Below, piece after piece: positions 1 through 9,263 of a stretch of DNA of 64,000 nt; positions within the stretch are counted from its first letter, which is position 1; each line of letters starts with the position of its first letter. The notes under the pieces were generated by a model. The model was not told the origin of the DNA. It saw nothing but the letters and a program-made list of their open reading frames with translations, and ran no database searches. The stretch comes from Terrirubrum flagellatum (GTDB taxonomy: Bacteria; Pseudomonadota; Alphaproteobacteria; Rhizobiales; Beijerinckiaceae), in NCBI RefSeq assembly GCF_022059845.1, contig NZ_CP091851.1, positions 3,906,001-3,970,000 on the forward strand, in the 5' to 3' direction. A program made the position numbers and the translations under genes.

Positions 1-45
1 AAAGGCCGGCTCCTGACAGTCCGCTGACCGATGAACGGAGCGATC

Positions 46-594
46 ATGCATAGCGAAAAGCAGAAGATGCTCGCGGGCGAACTCTATGACGCCAACGATC
101 CGGAGATTCAGGCCGATCTCCTCACGACGCAGCGCTGGCTCGCGCGCTATAACGCATCGCTCGGCTCGACTCCGGATGAGCTGCTTTCACAGCTGCGGGA
201 AAGATTAGGCGCGGCCAGCGACGGATCGCTCATTCGACCTCCCTTCCATTGCGACTACGGCTTCAATATTCGCTTGGGACGCGGCGTTTTCCTCAATTTC
301 AACTGCGTCATTCTCGATGTCGTTGCGGTCGAGATCGGCGACCAGACGCAGATTGGTCCGGGCGTTCAGATCTACGCCGCCGATCATCCGCGCGATGCGG
401 CCGCTAGGCGGACCGGTCTTGAATATGGGCGGCCGGTCACAATCGGCCGCAATGTCTGGATCGGCGGCGGCGCGATCATTTTGCCCGGCGTGACGATCGG
501 CGACGACGCTGTTATCGGCGCCGGAGCGGTGGTCACGCGCGACGTCGCTGTCGGAGCAACAGTTCTCGGCAATCCCGCGCGTCCGCGCTCGTGA
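46..594 (+). CDS. Sugar O-acetyltransferase, maltose acetyltransferase (Maa/LacA/NodL) type
   Basis: Predicted to transfer an acetyl group from acetyl-CoA to a sugar hydroxyl in the cytoplasm. The 182-residue product has the Maa N-terminal helical domain (starts MHSEKQKMLAGELYDA) followed by left-handed beta-helix hexapeptide repeats from about residue 72 onward. The catalytic histidine fits His114 in AADHP. The C-terminal GNPAR motif is typical of hexapeptide acyltransferases. An in-frame ATG also exists at 31, but the ATG at 46 has a GGAG ribosome site five bases upstream and matches the family start. The sugar substrate cannot be told. Confidence 0.9.
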   Translation: MHSEKQKMLAGELYDANDPEIQADLLTTQRWLARYNASLGSTPDELLSQLRERLGAASDGSLIRPPFHCDYGFNIRLGRGVFLNFNCVILDVVAVEIGDQTQIGPGVQIYAADHPRDAAARRTGLEYGRPVTIGRNVWIGGGAIILPGVTIGDDAVIGAGAVVTRDVAVGATVLGNPARPRS

Positions 595-604
595 GCGCGC
601 CGCT

Positions 605-1015
605 TCACGGATGCAGCGACAGCCCCTTCACGATCTTGTCGATCTCCCTGCGCTCGGCGTGCAACGCAATGCCGACAAGATCGAGCGCGTCGGTCGCGAC
701 CGCGGCGACGGCGGCGCGATTGGCGTCGTCATGGCCCGTCGCGAACAGCTCCTTCGTGTAGATCGAGGCGCGCGCGCCGCGGCCTGACGCTCGCGCGAGC
801 GTCTTCGTCAAATCATCCGCTGTCGCGACATAGACCAGCACCGGCTGGCGGATCAGCGGCCCGTAAAATTTCCCTGATGCGTCGGCATAGGGTTCGCCGC
901 CCAATTCCGGCGCGGCGGCGACGAGCCCGCCCGAGAGGAAGCAGGCGACATTCAGTTTCTGCCAGACGGCGAGATCGTCGCGCACGACGACGGCGATCTT
1001 GGTATCAAAGCGCAT
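605..1015 (-). CDS. DUF2000 family protein
   Basis: About 136 residues that resemble the DUF2000 family, a small cytoplasmic family with a peptidyl-tRNA-hydrolase-2-like fold and no established function. Visible hallmarks are the opening MRFDTKIAVVVRDDL strand-helix, a central GPLIRQPVLVYVA strand, and a hydrophobic DALDLVGIALH segment near the C-terminus. An ATG three codons upstream, at 1024, is equally possible; neither has a clear ribosome site. The gene converges on the acetyltransferase gene with a gap of only about 10 bases. DUF2000 genes are often found near AraC regulators, and one lies just beyond the next gene. The function is unknown. Confidence 0.75.
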   Translation of the reverse strand: MRFDTKIAVVVRDDLAVWQKLNVACFLSGGLVAAAPELGGEPYADASGKFYGPLIRQPVLVYVATADDLTKTLARASGRGARASIYTKELFATGHDDANRAAVAAVATDALDLVGIALHAERREIDKIVKGLSLHP

Positions 1016-1092
1016 GGACAGCATGCTGGGCGAGATCGCGCCTGACCGTCTTGAACGATCGTGCGTAGCTCCCGAACGCGCTTCGGCCGCCG

Positions 1093-1479
1093 CTACTGGA
1101 TGGTCACGTCATAGACGACGTTGGTGCAGGCCGACCCGTCGCCGCGGCATACGCGCACCGCATAGGAGTCGCCTCCCTTGTAGCCGGCGGCTGCAGCGTA
1201 GGAAAAGCGCGTCAGGCCGGTCTTTTGCAGGACGCCGTGGCCAGGATTCTGGGTGATCTGGCCGCTGCGAAGGGGTGTCGTGCCTCCGAAAGCGTTGAAG
1301 AAATGAACGCAGGTGCGCCCCTTCCAAATCTGCACGGCTCGGGTCAGCGTCTCGCCTTGATATAACGGTCGCAGCGGGCCGGTCTTGCATTCGGCGGCGG
1401 CGTAGCCGCTGACGAGCGAGAACAAGCCGCCCAGCGCGATGGCGGCGAACAAAGACGATTTGCGACGAACACCATTCAT
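1093..1479 (-). CDS. Small exported protein of unknown function
   Basis: A 128-residue protein with a clear Sec signal peptide: basic MNGVRRKS, a hydrophobic stretch to about residue 24, and a cleavage site near AAA/EC. The mature part is about 100 residues with four cysteines (about residues 31, 57, 110 and 117), suggesting two disulfides in the periplasm. The C-terminal half (GGDSYAVRVCRGDG...VVYDVTIQ) reads like the last strands of an Ig-like or cadherin-like beta-sandwich. A GGGGAAAG ribosome site precedes the ATG. I do not recognise the family and infer no function. Confidence 0.7.
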   Translation of the reverse strand: MNGVRRKSSLFAAIALGGLFSLVSGYAAAECKTGPLRPLYQGETLTRAVQIWKGRTCVHFFNAFGGTTPLRSGQITQNPGHGVLQKTGLTRFSYAAAAGYKGGDSYAVRVCRGDGSACTNVVYDVTIQ

Positions 1480-1629
1480 TGATCTGCTTTCCCCGAAAGT
1501 CCGGACGAGACGATGCTATATTGGAGGGCCGCCAGCGGCGGGACATCAAAAATCTCTCGCTACGGCCTCAACATCATGGTTCCTTGACACAGTGATGAAT
1601 CGATTGCGCATCTGTCGTGCGAGGCGCCC

Positions 1630-2511
1630 GTGCTGAACGATCGCGCGCCGCGCCGCATGTTTATCGAGGACGCGCCTCCTCCGGCGAGCACGCCGCAGGC
1701 CGGCGACTGGATCAGGCTTGCCCCCGCGCAGCCGGGGATCGAGCGGATCGACGCGTTCTTTTCCGGCCACGCCTATGATCCGCATCGCCATGACGCTTAT
1801 GCGTTGGGGACCACGCTGTCGGGCGTGCAGCGCTTCGATTATCGCGGCCGAGAGGCCAATAGCCGCTCGGGCGACGCCATCGTGCTGCATCCGGACGAGC
1901 GGCATAACGGCCGCTCCGGCGCGGAAGGCGGCTTCCGCTATCGCATGCTCTATCTTGAGCCGCGCCTGATCCGCGACGCGCTCGGCGAAAAAGCAAGCGC
2001 CCTTCCCTTCGCGAATTCTCCCGTGCTGCGCGACGCGCCCCTCAGCGCTGCTCTCACGCTCGCGCTGCGCGACATGGAGCGGCGGCTCGAAACGCTCGAA
2101 CTCGATCAGGCGGTGCTGGCGATCGCCGACGCGCTTCTCGCGATCGATGCGAGCGCGCAGACATCTTCCGTGCGATCGATCGCATGCGGACGCGCGGTCG
2201 ATCGCGCGCGACAATTTCTCGATGCGAATGCGACGCGCGTCGTCGCATCGGAAGAACTCGAAGATATTTGCGGGCTCGATCGCTATGCGCTCGCGCGCCA
2301 GTTCCGCGCGCGGCTCGGCGTCAGCCCCTATCGCTATCTCACCATGCGCAGGCTCGACCGCGCGAAGGCGATGATGCGTACGGGCGATGCGCTCGCCGAG
2401 ATCGCCTTCGCCTGCGGTTTCGCCGATCAGAGCCACATGACGCGACAATTCAAGCAGGCGTTCGGCCTCTCGCCGGGAAAATGGCGCGCGATCCAGGCCG
2501 GGAACGCCTGA
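1630..2511 (+). CDS. AraC family transcriptional regulator
   Basis: A 293-residue one-component regulator. The N-terminal half is an AraC-type cupin sensor (HRHDAYALGTT, then a HPDERHNGRS segment typical of the ligand-binding barrel). The C-terminal 100 residues form two helix-turn-helix motifs, with the signature IAFACGFADQSHMTRQFKQ and the closing FGLSPGKWR. The GTG start at 1630 is chosen; an ATG at 1657 is an alternative. It is divergent from the small exported protein gene and may act there or on the DUF2000 gene. The inducer is unknown. Confidence 0.88.
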   Translation: MLNDRAPRRMFIEDAPPPASTPQAGDWIRLAPAQPGIERIDAFFSGHAYDPHRHDAYALGTTLSGVQRFDYRGREANSRSGDAIVLHPDERHNGRSGAEGGFRYRMLYLEPRLIRDALGEKASALPFANSPVLRDAPLSAALTLALRDMERRLETLELDQAVLAIADALLAIDASAQTSSVRSIACGRAVDRARQFLDANATRVVASEELEDICGLDRYALARQFRARLGVSPYRYLTMRRLDRAKAMMRTGDALAEIAFACGFADQSHMTRQFKQAFGLSPGKWRAIQAGNA

Positions 2512-2646
2512 CAATTGCTTTGTCGACAGAGGATTTCAGCTCAAGTACCATCAGCGCAATTCACGTCGCGGTCTCTTGAGGCGATCGATCGCGGACATTT
2601 GCGATCGTTGTCGGCTTCACAAGCTGCGGCGTACAATTTTTCAGGG

Positions 2647-2973
2647 ATGAAACCGTTGCGCCTCATTGCATTTTCCGCTGCTTCGGCGGCCCTTTTTCTT
2701 GCCGGCTGCATCACGAACCGGCCGGTTCAAGGCGTCGTCTCGTCCACCGGTGAGAAATTCACCGGTTATGCGACTGGCCTCTCCGGGCCGTCGGGCACGG
2801 TCGAAATCGTGTCCAACCGCACGACCTGCACAGGAACATTTTCGAGCGCATCCGGCCAAGTCGCCAAAGGCACATTCGTCTGCGCTGACGGGCGAAGGGG
2901 ACCATTCGAGCTGACGCCAACGGGAGGAAAGGCGCGCTTCGGCTCGGAGGCTTTTATTTTCACGTTCTCTTGA
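2647..2973 (+). CDS. Small putative lipoprotein
   Basis: A 108-residue protein starting MKPLRLIAF with a hydrophobic signal and a lipobox ending at Cys20 (ALFLAGC), so probably a lipid-anchored envelope protein. The mature part is glycine-, serine- and threonine-rich with alternating strands. It holds two internal cysteines about 19 residues apart, in TTCTGTF and TFVCADGRRG, and ends GSEAFIFTFS. The reading frame is open further upstream to 2515, but the extra N-terminus would bury the signal peptide, so the internal ATG is preferred. It ends just before a dispersed repeat. The family is not recognised. Confidence 0.65.
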   Translation: MKPLRLIAFSAASAALFLAGCITNRPVQGVVSSTGEKFTGYATGLSGPSGTVEIVSNRTTCTGTFSSASGQVAKGTFVCADGRRGPFELTPTGGKARFGSEAFIFTFS

Positions 2974-3054
2974 TTGGGCGCGGCGTGTTTGGGAGTGCGC
3001 GGGCTCATTTCGATTGTTGATTCTGAGGCGCTCGCTAACGCTCGCGATTCTTGC

Positions 3055-3191
3055 GCTGGGCCCCGGACACGGTTCCGCTTCGCTACACCGTTCCGGGGAC
3101 GGAGAGAGCTTCATTCTTTTACGCTGAGGCTGTTACCGTCCCCGGTTCCATGAAGTGAGCGCAGCGAACGAAATGGAGACCGGGGTCCAGC
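3055..3191. repeat. Dispersed intergenic palindromic repeat, copy 1
   Basis: A 137-bp element framed by inverted ends GCTGGGCCCCGG and CCGGGGTCCAGC (one mismatch). Inside are two shorter palindromic halves built on CCGTTCCGGGGACGG and GTCCCCGGTTCCATGAAGTG. Almost the same unit recurs at 6946-7094 and, as halves, at 18863-19053. It lies between two genes that read toward each other and has no coding potential. It looks like a BIME- or RIME-type repeat that folds into long stem-loops. Confidence 0.8.
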
Positions 3192-3237
3192 GAAAGGCTT
3201 CGCGAAGCGGCAATACTCCGGCATCACAAGCGCAAGT

Positions 3238-4032
3238 TCAGATCGTCTTCTCATCCGATCGGCAATAATCCGCGATCACGCAGCGCGGGCAGTCCGGCTT
3301 GCGCGCCTTACAGACATAGCGCCCGTGCAGAATGAGCCAGTGGTGCGCGTGCAACTTGTAATCCGCCGGAATGATCTTCTCCAGGCCGAGTTCGACTTCG
3401 AGCACATTCTTGCCCGGCGCGAGCGGAATGCGGTTCGAGACGCGGAAGAGATGCGTATCGACGGCGATCGTCGGATGATGGAAGGCGATATTGAGCACGA
3501 CATTCGCCGTCTTGCGGCCGACGCCCGGCAGTTTCTCCAGCGCCTCGCGCGCCTGCGGAATCTCGCCGCCATGCTCGGCGATCAGTTGCTGCGAGAGCGC
3601 GATGACATTCTTCGCCTTGCCGCGGAACAGGCCGATCGTCTTGATGAGATCGCGCACCTTGTCCTCGCCGAGCGCGATCATCTTCTCCGGCGTGTCGGCG
3701 AGCGCGAAGAGCCGGCGCGTCGCCTTGTTGACGCCAGCGTCGGTCGCCTGCGCGGAGAGCACCACCGCCACCAGCAGCGTGTAGGGATTCACATATTCGA
3801 GTTCGCCCTTGGGCTCCGGGTTGACCTCGGCGAAGCGGGCGAAGATGGCGCGCACGGTGGCCGCGTCAGGCGGTTTGGGCTGTCCCTTGCGGCGCGGCCG
3901 GGCGCTCGCCAGGCCGGGCGCGGACTTGGCGGGCGTTTTGGCGGGCGGGGCCTTCGCGACCTTGGCGGCGGACGCAGGGGATTTCCCGCCCGCAGTCGGT
4001 TTTCGGGCGGAGACAGGCTTGGGCGACGGCAT
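3238..4032 (-). CDS. nth: Endonuclease III (base-excision DNA glycosylase/AP lyase)
   Basis: Removes oxidised pyrimidines and cleaves at the resulting abasic site. The helix-hairpin-helix LPGVGRKTANVV carries catalytic Lys174, and catalytic Asp192 is in VDTHLFRVSNR. The 4Fe-4S cluster loop has cysteines 241, 248, 251 and 257 with C-x6-C-x2-C-x5-C spacing. The 264-residue protein is about 50 residues longer than E. coli Nth because of an N-terminal tail of about 55 residues rich in Lys, Ala and Pro, probably disordered. It is divergent from the DUF2244 gene, with 43 bases between them. Confidence 0.97.
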   Translation of the reverse strand: MPSPKPVSARKPTAGGKSPASAAKVAKAPPAKTPAKSAPGLASARPRRKGQPKPPDAATVRAIFARFAEVNPEPKGELEYVNPYTLLVAVVLSAQATDAGVNKATRRLFALADTPEKMIALGEDKVRDLIKTIGLFRGKAKNVIALSQQLIAEHGGEIPQAREALEKLPGVGRKTANVVLNIAFHHPTIAVDTHLFRVSNRIPLAPGKNVLEVELGLEKIIPADYKLHAHHWLILHGRYVCKARKPDCPRCVIADYCRSDEKTI

Positions 4033-4075
4033 GGACCCGTTATAGTGGGCGCTTAGCCGCCCACAACCTGAACCG

Positions 4076-4582
4076 ATGACCGACGTCTCCGCAGGCCCTC
4101 ACGACGCCCCCTTGTTCACGGCCTCGATCCATCCGCATCGTTCGCTCGGCCGCGAGGGCGTGCGGCTCGTAGTGACGCTGGTCGCGGTCTGCGGCGTGAT
4201 CTCCTCGATCCCCTTCATGATCGCCGGCGCCTGGCCTGTCGGCGGTTATTTCGGGCTCGACGTGCTGCTGCTGGCTCTCGCCTTCCGCGTGAACAACCGC
4301 CGGGCGGAAGAGACAGAGGAGGTACGCCTCACCTATCTCGAGCTGGAGCTGCGAAGGTTCGGCAACAAGAAGCCGCCGCGCGAATGGAAGTTCAACCCGG
4401 CCTGGGTGCGGCTTGAGCGCGGCGAGGACGACGAATATGGCCTGCAGCGGCTGGCGCTCGTCTCCGGCGGGCAGAGGCTGGTGATCGCGCGGCCTCTCTC
4501 GCCGCGCGAGCGGGCCGAATTCGCCGACGTCTTCGAGGCGCGGCTGATCGAGGCGAAGCGCGGCCCGCGCTTTTCGGAGTAA
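4076..4582 (+). CDS. DUF2244 domain membrane protein
   Basis: A 168-residue inner-membrane protein matching the alphaproteobacterial DUF2244 family. It has a short cytoplasmic N-terminus, two closely spaced transmembrane helices (about residues 24-46 and 50-68, around VTLVAVCGVISSIPFMIAG), then a cytoplasmic domain with the conserved REWKFNPAWVRLE strand and the VSGGQRLVIARPLSPRER stretch. It sits 12 bases upstream of truA and is probably cotranscribed with it. The molecular function of the family is unknown. Confidence 0.85.
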   Translation: MTDVSAGPHDAPLFTASIHPHRSLGREGVRLVVTLVAVCGVISSIPFMIAGAWPVGGYFGLDVLLLALAFRVNNRRAEETEEVRLTYLELELRRFGNKKPPREWKFNPAWVRLERGEDDEYGLQRLALVSGGQRLVIARPLSPRERAEFADVFEARLIEAKRGPRFSE

Positions 4583-4594
4583 CCTCGTTTCATC

Positions 4595-5341
4595 GTGCCC
4601 CGTTTCAAGCTGATCATCGAATATGACGGCGGCGCTTACGCCGGCTGGCAATCGCAGGCCAATGCGCGCGCCGTGCAGGACGCCCTCGAAGACGCGCTTG
4701 AGCGCATGTCAGGAGAGCGGCCGCGGCTGACGGCCGCCGGCCGCACCGACGCCGGCGTTCACGCGTTGCATCAGGTGGCGCACGCCGATCTGAAAAAGGA
4801 GTGGCGACCGGGCAATCTGCGCGACGGGCTCAACGCGCACCTCAAGCTGATGGACGATCTCGTCTCCGTGATCGCCATTGAGCGCGTGGATGAGGAATTC
4901 GACGCGCGCTTCAGGGCGCGCAAGCGCCATTATCTCTATCGCATCTCGAACCGCCGCGCGCCGCCGACGCTCGACAAGACCCGCGTCTGGCACATTCCAC
5001 GCAAGCTCAATTCGGATACGATGCATGAGGCGGCGCAGGTCCTCATTGGGCGCCACGATTTCACGACCTTTCGCGCCACCCATTGCCAGGCGAAAAGCCC
5101 GGTGAAGACGCTCGACCGTCTCGACGTCATCCGCAAAGGAGACGACATCGAAGTGTTCGCGTCTTCGCGCTCTTTCCTGCACAATCAGGTGCGCTCGATG
5201 GTGGGATCGCTTGTGGAGGTAGGGCTGGCGCGCTGGACGCGCGATGATCTGCGGGCTGCGCTCGATGCGAAGGACCGCAAGCGCTGCGGACAGGTGGCGC
5301 CGCCGCAGGGGCTCTATCTCATCGGCGTGGATTACGCCTGA
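4595..5341 (+). CDS. truA: tRNA pseudouridine(38-40) synthase
   Basis: Isomerises uridines 38-40 in the anticodon stem-loop of many tRNAs. The 248-residue length is normal for TruA. The catalytic aspartate is Asp52 in [11 protein letters not shown], and other family blocks are present: the opening [29 protein letters not shown] and the C-terminal [13 protein letters not shown]. Translation starts at GTG 4595; no ATG fits the conserved N-terminus. The gene follows the DUF2244 gene at 12 bases. Confidence 0.97.
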   Translation: MPRFKLIIEYDGGAYAGWQSQANARAVQDALEDALERMSGERPRLTAAGRTDAGVHALHQVAHADLKKEWRPGNLRDGLNAHLKLMDDLVSVIAIERVDEEFDARFRARKRHYLYRISNRRAPPTLDKTRVWHIPRKLNSDTMHEAAQVLIGRHDFTTFRATHCQAKSPVKTLDRLDVIRKGDDIEVFASSRSFLHNQVRSMVGSLVEVGLARWTRDDLRAALDAKDRKRCGQVAPPQGLYLIGVDYA

Positions 5342-5395
5342 CGATTTGCGCTATCGTCGCTCGCGAAATCGCGCAGCGAAAAGAAGGTCTGAAAC

Positions 5396-6898
5396 ATGCA
5401 AGTCGACAAGCCCGTCAGAATCGCCGTGCTCCACTTCGCGCACGAGACGGTGACGTTTCTCGACAACGACACCACGCTCGACGATTTCATCTATGAAGGT
5501 TCGCCGGCGAAGGGAGAGGCGCTGCTGAACTCATATCCCAGGGAATATATCGGCGGCTTCGTCAAATGCGCGCGCGAATTCTCCGGCGTGACGCTTGTCG
5601 GCGTCCAGTCGCCCCTGTTCCCGAAAACCGGCATCGGCTCAGGCTGGGTGACGAACGAAGCCTTCGAGCATTTCTCGGCGATGATCCTCGCCGACTTGCG
5701 GGCGCAAGGCCCGTTCGATGGCGTCTATATGTCGCTGCATGGCGCCATGGCGGTGCGCGGCGTCGCGCATCCCGAGGCTGAGCTGGCGGCGCGCGTGCGC
5801 AAGGTCGTCGGGCCTCATGTCGTCATCGCCGCGACCTTCGATCCCCACGGCAATGAAGACGAGAAATTCCTGCAATCGGCCGACCTCGCCTTCTGCGTGA
5901 AATTCTATCCGCATTACGATAATTACCTTCAAGGTGAGCGCGCCGCGCGCACGCTGATCCGGGCGCTGCGCGGCGATTATTCGCGAAGCGTCGCGACGCG
6001 GAATGTGCCGATCATCAGCCCGACCGTGCTGCAATGGACCGGCGCCTCGCCCTGGATGGACCTCATCAATCGCGCGTTGATCTGGGAGGCGCGTGAGCCT
6101 GACGTCTTCGTCAACGTGTTCTTCGGATTCCCGTGGTCGGACGTTCCCGATGTCGGCCTGCATATCCAGGCGATTACCAACGGAAAGCCTGATCTCGCGG
6201 AGCGGATCGTAAAAGACATGGCCGAGAGCGCCTGGCGGAATCGCGAGGCCCTGCTCAATTCGGCGAAAATCTACGACATTGCGGAGGCGGTCGATCTTGC
6301 GGCCGCCGACGCCGCGTCCGGGCGTCGCCCTGTCGTTCTCGCCGATCACAGCGACCGGTCAGGCGCCGCGACCTGGATCCTCAAGGAGATCATCGCGCGG
6401 CGTCTCAGGCGAACGCTGATCGCCTCGGTGATGGATGGAAAGCTCATCGCGTCTCTGATGACGTCGGCGCGCATCGGCGACGCCTTCGATCACGAGGTCG
6501 GCGGCCGCGTCGACGCGTCGGCCGGCCAGCCCGTCAGGATCACCGGCGAAATCACCGGCATGGGACAAGCCAATGACGGCACTGGCAGCCGCTCTGACTG
6601 GATCAGCGTCGCTTTCGGCGATGGCAATGTGCTTGTCATCAGCGCGCATTACATGCAGGTGATCGAGACGACGATGCTCGAAGCCATGGGCTTCGCGCTT
6701 GGCGATTTCGACATCTTCGTCCTGAAATCACGCGTGCATTTCCGCCGCGGCTTCCATGACAGCGGCTTCGCCCCGCGCATCTATCTCGTCGAGCCGCCGG
6801 AGCCCTTCCTGGGAACGGTGCGGCTCGACGGGCTGCCTTACGAAAATGTGCGGCTCACGGATTTCTATCCCTATGGCGAGCCGGAGTTTGAAGCTTAA
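5396..6898 (+). CDS. M81 family metallopeptidase (microcystinase C/MlrC-like)
   Basis: A 500-residue protein of the MlrC family, named for the zinc peptidase that degrades linearised microcystin; most members have unknown peptide substrates. Key blocks are the N-terminal RIAVLHFAHETVTF, the metal-site segment ATFDPHGNEDEKF, the downstream CVKFYPHYDNYLQGERAAR, and a C-terminal MlrC domain with VVLADHSDRSGAATWILKE. An AAGAAGG ribosome site precedes the ATG. No signal peptide is seen, so it is probably cytoplasmic. It is a single gene, with repeat copy 2 just after it. Confidence 0.9.
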   Translation: MQVDKPVRIAVLHFAHETVTFLDNDTTLDDFIYEGSPAKGEALLNSYPREYIGGFVKCAREFSGVTLVGVQSPLFPKTGIGSGWVTNEAFEHFSAMILADLRAQGPFDGVYMSLHGAMAVRGVAHPEAELAARVRKVVGPHVVIAATFDPHGNEDEKFLQSADLAFCVKFYPHYDNYLQGERAARTLIRALRGDYSRSVATRNVPIISPTVLQWTGASPWMDLINRALIWEAREPDVFVNVFFGFPWSDVPDVGLHIQAITNGKPDLAERIVKDMAESAWRNREALLNSAKIYDIAEAVDLAAADAASGRRPVVLADHSDRSGAATWILKEIIARRLRRTLIASVMDGKLIASLMTSARIGDAFDHEVGGRVDASAGQPVRITGEITGMGQANDGTGSRSDWISVAFGDGNVLVISAHYMQVIETTMLEAMGFALGDFDIFVLKSRVHFRRGFHDSGFAPRIYLVEPPEPFLGTVRLDGLPYENVRLTDFYPYGEPEFEA

Positions 6899-6945
6899 GT
6901 CGCGAGCCCGGAATTAAGAAACAGCGTCGCTTCGCGGAGTCTTTC

Positions 6946-7094
6946 GCTGGGCCCCGGACACGGTTCCGCTTCACTTCGTTGCGCTTCACCGTTCCGGGGA
7001 CGGAGAGAGACTCCATGGTTGAGGTGAAGCTCTCTTCGTCCCGGGTTCCATGGAGTGAGGCGTATGCCGAGCAGAATGGAGACCGGGGCCCAGC
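6946..7094. repeat. Dispersed intergenic palindromic repeat, copy 2
   Basis: A 149-bp element with perfect 12-bp inverted ends, GCTGGGCCCCGG and CCGGGGCCCAGC, and the same internal half-palindromes as the copy at 3055-3191. It fills the gap between the convergent M81 peptidase and dapE genes. In this position it might also act as a bidirectional stem-loop that stabilises or ends both transcripts; that is inference. Confidence 0.8.
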
Positions 7095-7124
7095 ACAACA
7101 AGTCGCGAAGCGACAACAGACTCA

Positions 7125-8294
7125 TCAGCCTTGCGGCGAGAAATAACTCGCGATCACGCGGCGATAAATCCGCATCAGCCCTTCGAGATCAACGATCATC
7201 ACGCGCTCGTCGATCTGATGCATGGTGTCGCCGACGAGGCCATATTCCAACACCTCGCAATAATCCTTGATGAAGCGCGCATCCGATGTGCCCCCTGTCG
7301 TGGAAAGCGTCGGCCGCTGGCCCGTCTCCGCCTCGATCGCATCGGCGACGATGTTCACGAAAGGCCCCGGCTTCGTCAGAAAAGCGGGCGCATTCGACGG
7401 CGCGACCGTCAGCGTGAAGTTGACGCTGTTGCCCGCGGCTTTCTCGCAGCGCTTGCGGATTTCCGCTTCCAGCGTCTCATGGGTCCAGCGATCGTTGAAG
7501 CGGATGTTGAAAGTCGCGCGCGCTTCCGCCGGAATGACGTTCGAAGAGGGGTTGCCGACATCAACCGTCGAGAATTCGAGATTCGACGGCTCGAAATGTT
7601 TTGTGCCGTCATCGATCGGCTTGTCCTGCAGCGCGACGAGCAGTTTCGTCAGGCCGCGGATCGGATTGTCGGCGAGATAGGGATAGCCGACATGGCCCTG
7701 CTTGCCGTTGACGATGATCTTGCCCGTCAGCGAGCCGCGCCGACCGATCTTGATCATGTCGGAGAGCGCCTTCGGATTCGTCGGCTCGCCGAGAATGCAA
7801 TGATCGAAGCGCTCGCCCTTCTCATGCGCCCACTTCAGCAGCTTCACCGTGCCGTTGATTGCGGGACCTTCCTCGTCGCCGGTGATGAGGAAGCCGATCG
7901 AGCCGGCGAAATCCTTGTTGTCAGCGAGATAGTCGATCGCCGCAGCGGCGAAGGCCGCGACGCCGCCCTTCATGTCGACCGCGCCGCGCCCATAGAGCGC
8001 GCCGTCCTTCACGTCGCCGGCGAAAGGCCCATGCGTCCAGCGCGATTCATCGCCGGCAGGCACCACATCGGTGTGACCGGCGAACAGGAGATAGGGTTTT
8101 CCCGTTCCGAAGCGCGCATAGAGATTGTCGACATCAGGCGTGCCGGGCTCGCTGAAGGTCACACGCTCGCAGACGAAACCAGCGGCGGTCAGCGCCTTCT
8201 GCAATGTGGTCAGCGCGCCGCCCTCGTTCGGCGTGATCGAGGGGCAGCGAATGAGATCACGCGCGAACGCGACAACGTCGGTCATCGACGTCAT
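7125..8294 (-). CDS. dapE: Succinyl-diaminopimelate desuccinylase
   Basis: Hydrolyses N-succinyl-L,L-diaminopimelate to succinate and diaminopimelate in lysine and peptidoglycan synthesis. The 389-residue protein is an M20 di-zinc hydrolase with the metal and catalytic segments [23 protein letters not shown] and [13 protein letters not shown], and a C-terminal [11 protein letters not shown]. The ATG at 8294 shares its A with the dapD stop codon, so the two genes are translationally coupled; an ATG at 8285 is an alternative start. The frame is open further upstream but that stretch lies over dapD. Confidence 0.97.
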   Translation of the reverse strand: MTSMTDVVAFARDLIRCPSITPNEGGALTTLQKALTAAGFVCERVTFSEPGTPDVDNLYARFGTGKPYLLFAGHTDVVPAGDESRWTHGPFAGDVKDGALYGRGAVDMKGGVAAFAAAAIDYLADNKDFAGSIGFLITGDEEGPAINGTVKLLKWAHEKGERFDHCILGEPTNPKALSDMIKIGRRGSLTGKIIVNGKQGHVGYPYLADNPIRGLTKLLVALQDKPIDDGTKHFEPSNLEFSTVDVGNPSSNVIPAEARATFNIRFNDRWTHETLEAEIRKRCEKAAGNSVNFTLTVAPSNAPAFLTKPGPFVNIVADAIEAETGQRPTLSTTGGTSDARFIKDYCEVLEYGLVGDTMHQIDERVMIVDLEGLMRIYRRVIASYFSPQG

Positions 8295-9136
8295 CAATCG
8301 CGCAGCAATTCGTTGATTCCCGTCTTGGCGCGCGTCTGCGCGTCGACCGTCTTCACGATCACGGCGCAATAAAGCGACGGCCCCCAATTCTCGTTCGGCA
8401 GCGGCTTGCCCGGCAACGAGCCCGATACGACCACGGAATAAGGCGGCACCTTGCCGATATGAATCTCGCCGGTGTTGCGATCGACGATCTTGGTCGAAGC
8501 CGAGATGAACACGCCCATGGAGATCACAGAACCTTCGCCGACGATGACGCCCTCGACCACCTCGGAGCGCGCGCCGACGAAGCAGTTATCCTCGATGATG
8601 GTCGGATTGGCCTGCAGCGGCTCCAGCACGCCGCCGATGCCGACGCCGCCGGAGAGATGCACGTTCTTGCCGATCTGCGCGCAGGAGCCGACCGTCGCCC
8701 AGGTGTCTACCATGGTCCCTGAATCGACATAGGCGCCGACATTCACGAAGCTCGGCATCAGCACCACGTTCGGCGCGATAAAGGCGCTCTGGCGCACGGT
8801 GCAGTTCGGCACGGCGCGGAAACCGGCCTTCGCGAATTTCGCCTTGGTCCAGCCGTCGAACTTCGACGGCACCTTGTCCCACCAGCCGGCGCCGCCGGGG
8901 CCGCCCTTGATGACGGCGGAATCATTGAGGCGGAAGGAAAGCAGCACCGCCTTCTTCAGCCATTGATGGGTGACCCACTCGCCGTCGACCTTTTCGGCGA
9001 CGCGGGCCGCGCCGGAATCAAGCAGCCCGAGCGCTTTCTCGACCGATGTCCGCACCGCGCCCTTGGTCTTGGGCGACACGTCGGCGCGCTCCTCCCAGGC
9101 CTTCTCGATCGTCGCTTCCAGCTTGGCGGTGGACAT
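8294..9136 (-). CDS. dapD: Tetrahydrodipicolinate N-succinyltransferase
   Basis: Succinylates tetrahydrodipicolinate with succinyl-CoA, the step that supplies the diaminopimelate pathway ahead of DapE. The 280-residue protein has the helical N-terminal domain with [17 protein letters not shown], a left-handed beta-helix ([20 protein letters not shown], then [10 protein letters not shown]) and the C-terminal [14 protein letters not shown] block of this enzyme. It is the first gene of a dapD-dapE pair with a one-base overlap. Confidence 0.98.
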   Translation of the reverse strand: MSTAKLEATIEKAWEERADVSPKTKGAVRTSVEKALGLLDSGAARVAEKVDGEWVTHQWLKKAVLLSFRLNDSAVIKGGPGGAGWWDKVPSKFDGWTKAKFAKAGFRAVPNCTVRQSAFIAPNVVLMPSFVNVGAYVDSGTMVDTWATVGSCAQIGKNVHLSGGVGIGGVLEPLQANPTIIEDNCFVGARSEVVEGVIVGEGSVISMGVFISASTKIVDRNTGEIHIGKVPPYSVVVSGSLPGKPLPNENWGPSLYCAVIVKTVDAQTRAKTGINELLRD

Positions 9137-9263
9137 TGGTGATTTCCCTGCGAATGCGGGGCGACCGATGGCCCAGGCGCAGGGGAGAAGTCAATCGCAG
9201 TCGCGATTTCCCGACGCAGCGCGGGGCCGCGTCAACGGCAGATCAAGAGCTGTCATGCGCCGG

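Noticed and set aside
1-45. Possible end of an upstream gene at the left edge.
   Set aside because: Too few bases to support a frame.
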